From the NCBI GenBank assembly GCA_003214355.1, contig QCLS01000002.1, positions 186,001 through 250,000 of the forward strand: a stretch of DNA of 64,000 nt. Direction: 5' to 3'. Each line of letters starts with the position of its first letter. Within the stretch, counting starts at the first letter, position 1. Below are positions 50,607 to 60,280 of the stretch, piece by piece. The notes under the pieces are model-generated. The model ran no database searches. It saw only the letters and a program-made list of their open reading frames with translations, and had not been told where the DNA came from. The position numbers and the translations under genes are program-made. This DNA is from Prochlorococcus sp. AG-418-C09. GTDB taxonomy: Bacteria > Cyanobacteriota > Cyanobacteriia > PCC-6307 > Cyanobiaceae.

Positions 50607-50698
50607 AAAATCATTAAATCAAAATTATTTATAATTTATTATTAACAATAATACGCCAAGGTATTAGACTAAAAAAATATTTTTTATTGGCATAATCT
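50607..50698. promoter_or_regulatory. Divergent Z-ISO-like/rbcR spacer
   Basis: This 92-bp spacer must hold both promoters. LysR regulators commonly bind such a divergent site to control themselves and the neighbour. I see AT-rich sequence with no unambiguous T-N11-A pair that stands out. Confidence 0.3.
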
Positions 50699-51646
50699 AT
50701 GCCTGAATTACCTTTTACTTTAGATCAGCTGAGAATTCTTAAAGCAATAGCAGAAGAAGGGAGTTTTAAAAAAGCTGCCGATGTTTTATATGTAACCCAA
50801 CCAGCAGTGAGTTTACAAGTACAGAATTTAGAGAAGCAACTAGAAATCACTATTTTTGACAGAGGAGGCAGAAAAGCTTTATTAACTGAAGCAGGAAAAC
50901 TATTGCTGGATTATTGCCAAAGGATACTGAATCAATGCGATGAAGCATGCAAAGCAGTCGAAGACTTAAATAGCCTTAAAGGAGGATCCCTTATTATTGG
51001 AGCTAGTCAAACGACTGGTACTTACTTAATGCCAAGAATGATTGGACTTTTTAGGCAAAAATATCCAGAAGTATCAGTTCAACTGCAAGTTCATAGCACA
51101 AGAAGAACAGGTTGGAGTGTCGCCAATGGTCAAATTGACTTGGCTATTATAGGAGGGCAATTACCACCAGAATTAGAAAATCTTTTACATGTTATACCTT
51201 ATGCGAATGATGAACTTGCTTTAGTATTACCTCCTAAGCATAAGCTTGCTAGAGAAAAAGAATTAACCAAAGAAGATTTATATAAACTAAATTTCGTTAC
51301 TCTGGATTCGCAGTCAACAACTAGAAAAGTGGTTGACAAATTACTTAAAGATTCTGGTCTTGATATTCAAAGGTTAAGAATTGAAATGGAGCTAAATTCT
51401 CTTGAAGCTATAAAAAATGCTGTTCAGTCAGGATTAGGTGCTGCCTTTCTGCCTGTAGTATCAATTGAAAGGGAATTATCATCTGGAACTATATATAAAC
51501 CAAATATGACCGACTTAAGTGTTAAAAGGGAAACCAAATTAATTACGAATCCCTCTAGGTATATATCAAAAGCGTCTGAAGCATTCAAAAAAGATATTTT
51601 GCCAAAATTTGCAAGCAAAGAAAGTCCTTTAAGATTTCCTAAATAA
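50699..51646 (+). CDS. rbcR: LysR-family regulator RbcR/Ycf30
   Basis: This 315-aa LysR-type regulator has the winged [48 protein letters not shown]. The effector domain opens with [31 protein letters not shown]. The N-terminal segment and the [22 protein letters not shown] block closely match cyanobacterial and plastid RbcR (Ycf30), the activator of rubisco and carbon-fixation genes. NdhR/CmpR paralogues are the alternative. It sits between ndh genes, as in other picocyanobacteria. It is divergent from the Z-ISO-like gene over 92 bp. Confidence 0.88.
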   Translation: MPELPFTLDQLRILKAIAEEGSFKKAADVLYVTQPAVSLQVQNLEKQLEITIFDRGGRKALLTEAGKLLLDYCQRILNQCDEACKAVEDLNSLKGGSLIIGASQTTGTYLMPRMIGLFRQKYPEVSVQLQVHSTRRTGWSVANGQIDLAIIGGQLPPELENLLHVIPYANDELALVLPPKHKLAREKELTKEDLYKLNFVTLDSQSTTRKVVDKLLKDSGLDIQRLRIEMELNSLEAIKNAVQSGLGAAFLPVVSIERELSSGTIYKPNMTDLSVKRETKLITNPSRYISKASEAFKKDILPKFASKESPLRFPK

Positions 51647-51647
51647 T

Positions 51648-52271
51648 TTAAAACTGGTACAGTTCTCTATTGATTCCAAATCCGGCATCTTCAACATCTC
51701 CCTCTCCGTTGAATATAAACTGATTTTCTTTAACATCAGTTTGATATACACATTTCACTATTGGCTTACCACTTATCGAACCAATATATGCGAAAGTATT
51801 CATTCTTTGCTTACATTCTCTTATGTCCTCAGAACTTATAGCTCCTTCTTTTTGTAACACTGTCCAGTTCTCACGCTTGATAACACATCCAGGTTGCAGA
51901 GCCGGTTGAGTAACAAAGCTAGTAGATGGATTCAATGTGACATACATCTCAACATCAATTACAAAAGCACTTGCTCCCCAAAGTTTACAAAATTCAGGAT
52001 CTGGAACTGCAAGATCAAGCTGTTGCTGACTAGCTATGTTACCGTTCCCACCATCTGTTGTGCTACTTATTCCAGTGCCAATTCCAATTCCTAAAATTAA
52101 AACCCCAGAAAGTACTGCGACTGTTCCTGTATTAAAATTTATAGGTTCTTTAGACTGAGAAGGATTTAATCTCTTATTTCTATTACCATAATTAGATCCA
52201 CCTCGATTCTGAGGAGGATATGAATCCCTTCTGGGTCTTCGCCCAGATCTATTATCAGAGAATCTAGTCAA
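51648..52271 (-). CDS. DUF3172-like membrane-anchored protein
   Basis: The 207 residues start with an Arg/Gly/Asn-rich tail (GRRPRRDSYPPQNRGGSNYGNRNKR), then a membrane helix (GTVAVLSGVLILGIGIGTGISS). The soluble part starts DPEFCKLWGASAFVIDVEMYVTLNP and has four cysteines (CKLWG, GCVIKREN, IRECKQ, VKCVYQ). I believe this is the cyanobacterial DUF3172 family. It overlaps ndhM by 4 bp, so it is probably translated with this NDH-1 subunit. Function unknown. Confidence 0.72.
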   Translation of the reverse strand: MTRFSDNRSGRRPRRDSYPPQNRGGSNYGNRNKRLNPSQSKEPINFNTGTVAVLSGVLILGIGIGTGISSTTDGGNGNIASQQQLDLAVPDPEFCKLWGASAFVIDVEMYVTLNPSTSFVTQPALQPGCVIKRENWTVLQKEGAISSEDIRECKQRMNTFAYIGSISGKPIVKCVYQTDVKENQFIFNGEGDVEDAGFGINRELYQF

Positions 52272-52615
52272 AGCTTCTCATTTGTCTTAGGTAAACCCAT
52301 TGAGTAATTCATTACCCTACATTCTGGGTTATAGCTTATAAACCCTTTCTGAAGCAATTGTTTTATCATTACTTCAATTTCAGATCCTATTCTTCTTAAT
52401 TCATAATCATCAAGATTTCTTCCTTCTCTTTCTGATACCAATTGGTTAAATCGTTCATAAATCTTTTTTAGTGATGCTTCATTCCACACAAATTCATTGT
52501 CAGGATCTAGGTCAATGGTTAATTTGTCAGCAGCAAAGATTAATTCACTTTCAATAACGTCAGCCGTAAATATTCTGACATGTCTAGTAGTAGATTTAAG
52601 AAGCATTTTTTCCAT
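52268..52615 (-). CDS. ndhM: NDH-1 subunit M (NdhM)
   Basis: NdhM is a small oxygenic-phototroph-specific subunit of the peripheral arm of NDH-1. The 115 residues include LLKSTTRHVRIFTADV, LTIDLDPDNEFVWNE and LRRIGSEIEVMIKQLLQKGFISYNPECRVMNYSMG, the conserved NdhM C-terminal half. The stop of ndhM overlaps the DUF3172-like start by 4 bp. It is divergent from crtP across 90 bp. Confidence 0.93.
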   Translation of the reverse strand: MEKMLLKSTTRHVRIFTADVIESELIFAADKLTIDLDPDNEFVWNEASLKKIYERFNQLVSEREGRNLDDYELRRIGSEIEVMIKQLLQKGFISYNPECRVMNYSMGLPKTNEKL

Positions 52616-52617
52616 AA

Positions 52618-52648
52618 TTGAAAAATATCCAACAAAAGAAAGTATAAT
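52618..52648 (+). promoter_or_regulatory. Candidate crtP promoter
   Basis: TATAAT at 52643-52648 is preceded by TTGAAA at 52618-52623 with a 19-bp spacer, slightly longer than ideal. The 5' leader would be about 50 nt to the crtP ATG. A plausible sigma-70-type promoter; AT-rich context makes chance possible. Confidence 0.4.
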
Positions 52649-52675
52649 GTTTTAACTTTAGGATAGCTTCACTAA

Positions 52676-54121
<1,446 letters not shown>

Positions 54122-54156
54122 AATGAAACCTAAATCACTAATTACAGAATAAGTCT

Positions 54157-55065
54157 TTGAAGAACTCAATTTCTAAACTCAATAATGCATATGAAATATG
54201 CCGCAAAGAGACACAAGAATGGGCCAAGACATTCTATTTAGGTACTCTTCTTTTGCCTCAAAATAAAAGGAGAGCAATATGGGCAATTTATGTCTGGTGC
54301 CGGCGAACAGACGAATTAATGGACAGCAAAGAAGCACTCCAAAAATCGCAAGAAGAACTTTCTGATAATTTAAATGAATGGGAAGAAAACACTAAAAATA
54401 TTTTTAAAGGTCAAATTAAAACTGATTTAGATGCAGTTCTTGCAGATACAATCGAACATTTTCCACAATCAATTAATCCATATTTAGATATGATTGAAGG
54501 CCAAAGAATGGATTTGACTAAATTCAGATATAAAACCTTTGAGGAACTCCAGCTTTACTGTTATCGAGTTGCTGGAACTGTTGGATTAATGACACAAAAT
54601 GTCATGGGAATAGATTCCGCTTATACTTCTGCGCCTTGGAGTGATATCCCTGACCCCTCCGAAGCAGCAGTAGCCTTGGGAATAGCTAATCAATTAACAA
54701 ATATTCTAAGAGATGTAGGAGAAGATAGGCAGAGAGGCAGAATCTACTTACCTTTAGATGAGATAAGAAAATTTGGTTATTCAGAAGAAGAATTGCTTGA
54801 CGGCAAAATCAACAAGCAATGGAAAAGATTAATGGCTTTTCAACTGAATAGAGCAAGGAATTGGTTCCAGAAATCAGAAGACGGTATTAAATGGCTCTCA
54901 GGAGACGCCAGATGGCCGGTATGGACATCCTTACGTCTTTATAGAGGAATATTAAATGCTATAGAGAAAAATGATTATGACGTGTTCAACAACCGGGCTT
55001 ACGTAAAAAGTACTGTCAAGGCAATTGAGATTCCTATTTCTTTTATATTATCTAGAATTAAATAG
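54157..55065 (+). CDS. crtB: Phytoene synthase CrtB
   Basis: It joins two geranylgeranyl diphosphates to form 15-cis-phytoene, the first carotenoid. The two Asp-rich motifs are present: RRTDELMD and LTNILRDVGEDRQRGRIYLPLD. YCYRVAGTVGLM and the N-terminal AKTFYLGTLLLPQNKRRAIWAIYVWCR block are also conserved. It has 302 aa with a TTG start at 54157. It is co-oriented with crtP, the next enzyme of the pathway. It ends 1 bp from the RRM gene. Confidence 0.96.
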   Translation: MKNSISKLNNAYEICRKETQEWAKTFYLGTLLLPQNKRRAIWAIYVWCRRTDELMDSKEALQKSQEELSDNLNEWEENTKNIFKGQIKTDLDAVLADTIEHFPQSINPYLDMIEGQRMDLTKFRYKTFEELQLYCYRVAGTVGLMTQNVMGIDSAYTSAPWSDIPDPSEAAVALGIANQLTNILRDVGEDRQRGRIYLPLDEIRKFGYSEEELLDGKINKQWKRLMAFQLNRARNWFQKSEDGIKWLSGDARWPVWTSLRLYRGILNAIEKNDYDVFNNRAYVKSTVKAIEIPISFILSRIK

Positions 55066-55066
55066 G

Positions 55067-55480
55067 CTAAGCTGGAGTCTTTTGATTAGCCAGTAAATCT
55101 TTAAGCTTAGATAATTCTCCAGCCCATCTAGGATCAGGAGATTCTAGATTTGGGGCATCACTATGAACAACTTTCTTAATATTTTTTCTTTTGTTATTTT
55201 TGTTGGCCGAATTATTCCTCTTACCAGATGAGTCTTTCTTTTCCGAACGTTCAACTCTTAACTTTGATCCTTGGAACTCGAATCCATTTAATTTTTCAAT
55301 AAGTAAATTTGCATTCTTATCATTATTCGTTGTAGCGAATCCAAATCCTCTACATTCTTTCGTTTCCTTATCAAGAACAGGCTTAAATCTCACTCCTTCA
55401 GAAACAGATTTTAAAATAGTATCAAATTCTTTAGAATTAAAAGCTTGGGGTAAATTACCTATGTAAATACGAATCGTCAT
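55067..55480 (-). CDS. RRM-type RNA-binding protein
   Basis: This is a single RNA-recognition motif protein of 137 aa. RNP2 is IYIGNLP at residues 4-10, and RNP1 is CRGFGFATT near residue 43. After about residue 80 the tail is basic (SGKRNNSANKNNKRKNIKK), then an acidic-hydrophobic end (LKDLLANQKTPA). Cyanobacterial Rbp proteins of this type respond to cold and localise photosystem mRNAs; which one this is cannot be said. The call as an RRM protein is secure. Confidence 0.9.
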   Translation of the reverse strand: MTIRIYIGNLPQAFNSKEFDTILKSVSEGVRFKPVLDKETKECRGFGFATTNNDKNANLLIEKLNGFEFQGSKLRVERSEKKDSSGKRNNSANKNNKRKNIKKVVHSDAPNLESPDPRWAGELSKLKDLLANQKTPA

Positions 55481-55541
55481 AAAATTTTCAAGAATAAATT
55501 AATTGGATCTAAATTGATAAATAAAAAAAGACTATGTGTAT

Positions 55542-56759
55542 TTAATCACATTTTGGTGCATTTTGTTTAAACCATTGCTTAGCGTTATAAATTGCTTCAT
55601 CAAAATTATTTAATCTTTTATAAGCAAACTCAATTGAAAGATGACGCATTAGCTTCCCTAATAAGGGTCCTTCATCTATATCTATGTGTTCTTTTATTAT
55701 GTCGCCACTAATGAGACTCTTTGGATGAAATAAACTATCTTCTTTATTTTTCCATCTTTTAATCCAGTCAGAATGAAACTCTGAAGGCAAATAAATAATA
55801 AAAGAAGGTAGGATATTTTCTAAATCTTTATGTAAATCAAATCGTTCTATTTCATCAAATTCATCAATCGATTTAAAGATTAATTTATTTCTCCATTTTC
55901 TCAATAGGTCTGAATTATGATTATCTGATTTACTAAATTTGAATTGTTTTATTGAAGATTGATCTAAAGTCTCGATTAAATAAAAAAGAGCTTTATGCTC
56001 ATTGCTCTCAAAGTCAAAATTCGACAGGCTATATGATTTAAGACAATTTGATGAAATATTTTGATAAGATTGAATCCAGTCGAAGATTGCTATTTGATTA
56101 ATTAATAAAATTGTTGATAAAGAATTTTGACCATTATATATTTTTTTCAATTCATATTGAATTCTTTCACCTGAAACCGATTTCAATTTATTTTTGTTAA
56201 CAATGATGAACTCAAGCAATACTTTTTCGACTGTAAACTCTAATTCTGAAATGAAACGAAAACATCTTAAAATCCTTAATGGATCATCTAAAAGATTTTT
56301 AAAAGCTTGAGTTTTAATTAGACCTTCCTTTAAATCATTTATTCCATCAAAAGGATCAATGATTTTGCTTGAATCCAATGAGAAAGCTATAGAATTAATA
56401 GTGAAATCTCTGTAAGACAAATCATTTAATAAAGATTCTCCTCTTTGCTCAGCTATATCTAATATTATTTCTTCAAAAATAATTCTTACTATATTTCTTT
56501 TTTTGTCAAGAACAACCAGTTTACCTGTGAATTTTTCTAAAAGTTGTTCTGCAATAATCAAAGGGTCCATAGGGACAACCAAATCTATGTCGGGCTTTTC
56601 TTTAGTTCTTCCTAAAATAATATCTCTTATAAAGCCTCCCACTATAAATGTCCCATAAGGTAATTCGCACAAAATAGAATCCCACGATTTATTTTTTAAA
56701 GAATTTTCAATTTCTTTAGATATTGAGGTATGATCATTAAATAAATTGCTTTTAAACAT
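55542..56759 (-). CDS. CCA tRNA nucleotidyltransferase/poly(A) polymerase family protein
   Basis: The 405 residues start with the class II nucleotidyltransferase head: GTFIVGGFIRDIILGR, then DIDLVVP (catalytic Asp pair) and LNDLSYRDFTINSIAFSL. LDDPLRILRCFRF and SGERIQYEL belong to the helical neck. It adds or repairs the 3' CCA of tRNA or adds A tails; cyanobacterial enzymes may split these jobs between two proteins. It is divergent from ycf34 with 14 bp between starts. Confidence 0.87.
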   Translation of the reverse strand: MFKSNLFNDHTSISKEIENSLKNKSWDSILCELPYGTFIVGGFIRDIILGRTKEKPDIDLVVPMDPLIIAEQLLEKFTGKLVVLDKKRNIVRIIFEEIILDIAEQRGESLLNDLSYRDFTINSIAFSLDSSKIIDPFDGINDLKEGLIKTQAFKNLLDDPLRILRCFRFISELEFTVEKVLLEFIIVNKNKLKSVSGERIQYELKKIYNGQNSLSTILLINQIAIFDWIQSYQNISSNCLKSYSLSNFDFESNEHKALFYLIETLDQSSIKQFKFSKSDNHNSDLLRKWRNKLIFKSIDEFDEIERFDLHKDLENILPSFIIYLPSEFHSDWIKRWKNKEDSLFHPKSLISGDIIKEHIDIDEGPLLGKLMRHLSIEFAYKRLNNFDEAIYNAKQWFKQNAPKCD

Positions 56760-56773
56760 ATTTTTTATTTGTT

Positions 56774-57025
56774 ATGTGCATTTGCATTAACTGTAAATTT
56801 GTTGATAGATGTATTACATACCATAATGTAGAAGAAAATCATGGTGCAGATCATATCTCTGATTTACCTGATATGGAAGCCATAAATCCTTTTATCCATG
56901 TGACTGTGATTGAAGAAGAAAACGGATTACATTCAACTGAGTGGGATGTGAGATCTTGTGACAGTTATCAGGAAGAATTGGGTAAATGGTCAAGCATAAG
57001 ACCTGGAATGGAATTACCTGCATGA
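56774..57025 (+). CDS. ycf34: Ycf34
   Basis: This 83-aa protein opens MCICINCKFVDRCITYH. Cys 2, 4, 7 and 13 form the conserved cluster reported to hold an Fe-S cofactor in Synechocystis Ycf34, which is needed for photosystem accumulation. WDVRSCDSYQEELGKWSSIRPGMELPA is the conserved C-terminal half and has one more cysteine. It is present in plastids of red algae and in cyanobacteria. It precedes tsaB by a few bases. Confidence 0.88.
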   Translation: MCICINCKFVDRCITYHNVEENHGADHISDLPDMEAINPFIHVTVIEEENGLHSTEWDVRSCDSYQEELGKWSSIRPGMELPA

Positions 57026-57030
57026 GGTAA

Positions 57031-57666
57031 ATGCTTAAAAAAAATACCAATGAATTTATTTTAGCTATACATAGCACAAATGATCATTTTGGTTTTGCTT
57101 ACAGAAGAATTAACCGAGTTCAAAAAAAGGAAGGATTATTTAAGAAAAAATTTGATAAAAATCTTACTAATAATTTAGTTTACGATTTAAAGCAGTTCCT
57201 ACCTTATAAATCTTTTTCTTCAATACAAAGAATCTCTGTAAGCTTGGGACCTGCAAATTTCAATGCTTCAAGGCTAATAGTTGTACTAGCAAGAACAATA
57301 TCACAACAAATTAATTGCTCCTTGGATTCCTGCAGCTCTTTTAAATTAATGGCCAAAAGAATTGCAATCCAAAATAATATTATTCAACATAATCATGTCT
57401 TCTGGATAACAAAGAAACTTAAAGAAAGAGGTTATTTATGTGGTAAATATAAGATCATTTGCAATGAAGAAATTAGAATTGAGGAAATGATAAAACCGAA
57501 TTTATATAAAGAATTACCTAGGGATAATATCTCTTTTTTGGTGGACGAGAATATCTATGATGACTTAAAAGAATTACTAAATTACTCTGAATTTAACCAT
57601 ATCAAATCTGTACAAAGCAATTGGAAAGATGTTCTCCCTATTTATCCATTATCTCCAACAAATTAA
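57031..57666 (+). CDS. tsaB: Divergent TsaB-like protein (tRNA t6A synthesis)
   Basis: TsaB is the scaffold partner of TsaD in threonylcarbamoyl-A37 tRNA modification. The 211 residues begin FILAIHSTNDHFGFAYRR. ISVSLGPANFNASRLIVVLARTISQQ corresponds to the family segment GPGSFTGLR but only Gly, Pro, Phe and Arg are kept. The end, VLPIYPLSP, resembles the YLR-type tail. Family assignment is good, but the motif has drifted. It follows ycf34 by 5 bp and faces plsC. Confidence 0.78.
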   Translation: MLKKNTNEFILAIHSTNDHFGFAYRRINRVQKKEGLFKKKFDKNLTNNLVYDLKQFLPYKSFSSIQRISVSLGPANFNASRLIVVLARTISQQINCSLDSCSSFKLMAKRIAIQNNIIQHNHVFWITKKLKERGYLCGKYKIICNEEIRIEEMIKPNLYKELPRDNISFLVDENIYDDLKELLNYSEFNHIKSVQSNWKDVLPIYPLSPTN

Positions 57667-57677
57667 AGATCACTATT

Positions 57678-58298
57678 TCACCCTATAAGTTTATTAATTT
57701 CGGTCTTTAAAACATCAGTAGTAAGTTTGACATCCTCCTTACTTGAGGTTATTGGAAATTCTATTGGCTTTCCTATTTTTATAATTACTCTGTTAAATAC
57801 GGGTATAAAGAATTTAAATCTTATTAATCTATGGGAATTAATAATAGCCACTGGTAATAACTTTTTTTTTGTTTTAGCCGATATGAGAGCGGCACCATTC
57901 TTTGGCTTGTTTACACGGCCATCTCTTTGACGAGTGCCATCAATAAAGATACCAATTATGTGATTTGTTGATAATTTTTCAATAGCTATATTTAATGAAT
58001 TCTTATCTACGCCCCCTCTTTTGACAGGGTATGCCCCACAGGCTTGAATTATTTGTGAGAGCAAAGGAATACGAAACAATTCTTGCTTAGCCATGAACGA
58101 GACTTTTAATCCAAGTGCATGGCCTAAAAAAGGTGGGTCCATCAAAGAACCATGATTAGAGACTATTATAAAAGATTCATTCTTTGGAATATTATTCGCT
58201 CCAATTAGATTTCCTCTAAAAATCAATCTGTAAATTGGGTACACAAAAAATAAACTTACTAACTTATAAATTACTTTTTGAGAAAAACTAGAATTCAT
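57678..58298 (-). CDS. plsC: 1-acyl-sn-glycerol-3-phosphate acyltransferase PlsC
   Basis: It makes phosphatidic acid from lysophosphatidic acid. The 206 residues show SNHGSLMDPPFLG (NHxxxxD catalytic motif), QELFRIPLLSQIIQACGAYPVKRG, and FIDGTRQRDGRVNKPKNGAALISA (acyl-acceptor motif). An N-terminal hydrophobic segment gives membrane contact. It ends the rpaB-plsX-fabH-fabD-plsC run, 5 bp after fabD. Confidence 0.93.
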   Translation of the reverse strand: MNSSFSQKVIYKLVSLFFVYPIYRLIFRGNLIGANNIPKNESFIIVSNHGSLMDPPFLGHALGLKVSFMAKQELFRIPLLSQIIQACGAYPVKRGGVDKNSLNIAIEKLSTNHIIGIFIDGTRQRDGRVNKPKNGAALISAKTKKKLLPVAIINSHRLIRFKFFIPVFNRVIIKIGKPIEFPITSSKEDVKLTTDVLKTEINKLIG

Positions 58299-58303
58299 AA
58301 ATA

Positions 58304-59200
58304 CTAAAAAACTTTTTCAGTGGATGATACTTGGCTAATACGAACATTCTTCAGATGCCTTTTTGCCAGTCCACCTAGTACATTTGACGGACCCACTTCA
58401 ACAAGATGTAATTCCTCAGCTTGATGGCTCATTATATCCATTGTTTCACGCCACCTTACACCATTACACATTTGATTCTTTAACCTGAACTTAAGATCCT
58501 GAGATTTATTAGAAAAGGTGGGATCAGAATTACTAATAATTTGATAAGTTGAATCATGGAAATCAACAGAATCTAGATATTGTGAGAATTTTTCTGATGG
58601 TTGTTTCATAAAATGTGAATGAAATGCTCCTGATACATTTAAACTAATAAATCTTTTGCACTTAATACTTTTGGAAATTTGATCTAAGGCAATTTTGCTA
58701 CCAGATAAGACAACTTGCGAAGAACTATTATCATTTGCAATTACAAGATCATCAATTTCTTTAACGAATGAATCCAATTCTTGACGATCAAAGCCAATTA
58801 CTGCGGCCATACTTCCATCAGCAGCATTAGCCATTAATTCGGATCTGAATTTAATTAATGAGACGCAATCATGGAAAGACAAAACATTGCCAGCATATAA
58901 AGCAGTTATTTCCCCAAGACTATGTCCAGCTATAAAATTTGGATTATGTCCTTTATTTTTAAGAGCATCTAATAAGATTGATTCAACTAAAAATAGACAT
59001 ATTTGAGTATTCTTAGTGTTATTCAGGTCAAATTCAGAAGAATTATTATCTCTGTTATTTTGAGAGATTTCAAATAAATCTCTACCAAAAAATTCAGATG
59101 CATAATTAAATCTCTCTTTTGCATCTAGCAAGTCAATAACGTCTTGACCCATACCTAATTTTTGTGAACCTTGACCAGGAAATACCCACGCGGTTTTCAT
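58304..59200 (-). CDS. fabD: Malonyl-CoA:ACP transacylase FabD
   Basis: FabD loads malonyl onto acyl carrier protein. The N-terminus AWVFPGQGSQKLGMGQD and the active-site serine motif IAGHSLGEITALYAG define it. GAFHSHFMKQPSEKF supplies the catalytic histidine, and EVGPSNVLGGLAKR is the late family block. The 298-aa length is normal. It lies about 20 bp after fabH and 5 bp before plsC. Confidence 0.96.
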   Translation of the reverse strand: MKTAWVFPGQGSQKLGMGQDVIDLLDAKERFNYASEFFGRDLFEISQNNRDNNSSEFDLNNTKNTQICLFLVESILLDALKNKGHNPNFIAGHSLGEITALYAGNVLSFHDCVSLIKFRSELMANAADGSMAAVIGFDRQELDSFVKEIDDLVIANDNSSSQVVLSGSKIALDQISKSIKCKRFISLNVSGAFHSHFMKQPSEKFSQYLDSVDFHDSTYQIISNSDPTFSNKSQDLKFRLKNQMCNGVRWRETMDIMSHQAEELHLVEVGPSNVLGGLAKRHLKNVRISQVSSTEKVF

Positions 59201-59220
59201 AATAAACTGTACTTAAATGT

Positions 59221-60228
59221 TTAACCCCATCGAAATAGGGCTGCCCCCCAACTTAACCCGGCCCCAAAGCCACTGGTCACAATCAAGTCATTTTGTTTAA
59301 CTTTCTTATTTCTTATGGACTCATCCAACATTAAGGGTATTGTTGCAGCAGATGTATTTCCATAATTGCTTAAATTAGTCAATACCTTCTCTTTCGATAT
59401 ATCAAGCCTATCGCCAACTGCATCCAAAATTCTTTGATTCGCTTGATGTAATAATAACCAGTCAATATCACAGGATTTATAGTTTTCTTGTTTTAATAAA
59501 TTATCAATTACTAATGGGACCTCTCTAACTGCAAATTTATATACTTCTTGTCCATTCATAGTAATATTTCTATATTTTCCTTTCTTGTAATTGATATTAT
59601 CAATTATTTCTTCTTGATCATCTGATATAGAAAGATTTAGAAATCCTCCTCTATACCCATCAGTCTTCAATGTGAAACCATACAAATTATTTGAATCACT
59701 ACATGCCTCAATAGCTAATGCACCCGCACCATCTCCAAACAGAATACAGCTACCTCGATCACCCCAATTAACAAAACTAGATAGCTGATCGGCACCAATT
59801 ACTAAAGCTCTTTTAAAAGTCCCAGTTCGTAAATATTGGGCCGCAGTTATTAATGCAAAAAGAAAACCGCTACACGCTGCAGTGAGATCAAAAGCTACTG
59901 CATTCTTAGCGCCTAGCTTAGCTTGGATGCTTGGAGCTGATCCAAATAAATCATTTGGTGTTGAGGTGGCTAATAGTATTAAATCTACTGTCTCTGATGA
60001 CCAATCAGCCATCTCCAAAGCACCCAAAGCGGCTTCATAACCCATTTGACAAACAGATTCATTTTTATCAGATATTCTTCTTTCTGATATACCTGTTCTT
60101 GTTTTAATCCATTTATCACTGGTATCTACTATCTTACTAATATCTGCATTAGTAAGAATCTGCTCAGGGATATAACTTCCACTGCCTCTGAAAGCAATAC
60201 CAACTTTATCTAGATTAGTGTCTAACAA
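59221..60228 (-). CDS. fabH: 3-oxoacyl-ACP synthase III FabH
   Basis: FabH condenses acetyl-CoA with malonyl-ACP to start fatty-acid chains. The catalytic Cys is in DLTAACSGFLFAL, the His in LLLHQANQRI, and the Asn in NYGNTSAATIPL. GSYIPEQILTNADIS opens the protein and SGFGAGLSWGAALFRW closes it. The 335-aa length is normal. It lies 52 bp after plsX in the same operon. Confidence 0.97.
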   Translation of the reverse strand: MLDTNLDKVGIAFRGSGSYIPEQILTNADISKIVDTSDKWIKTRTGISERRISDKNESVCQMGYEAALGALEMADWSSETVDLILLATSTPNDLFGSAPSIQAKLGAKNAVAFDLTAACSGFLFALITAAQYLRTGTFKRALVIGADQLSSFVNWGDRGSCILFGDGAGALAIEACSDSNNLYGFTLKTDGYRGGFLNLSISDDQEEIIDNINYKKGKYRNITMNGQEVYKFAVREVPLVIDNLLKQENYKSCDIDWLLLHQANQRILDAVGDRLDISKEKVLTNLSNYGNTSAATIPLMLDESIRNKKVKQNDLIVTSGFGAGLSWGAALFRWG

Positions 60229-60280
60229 GAAAGTTTTTTAGTTACTTATATAAGTCAACCACAAATCAGACAAAATATGT

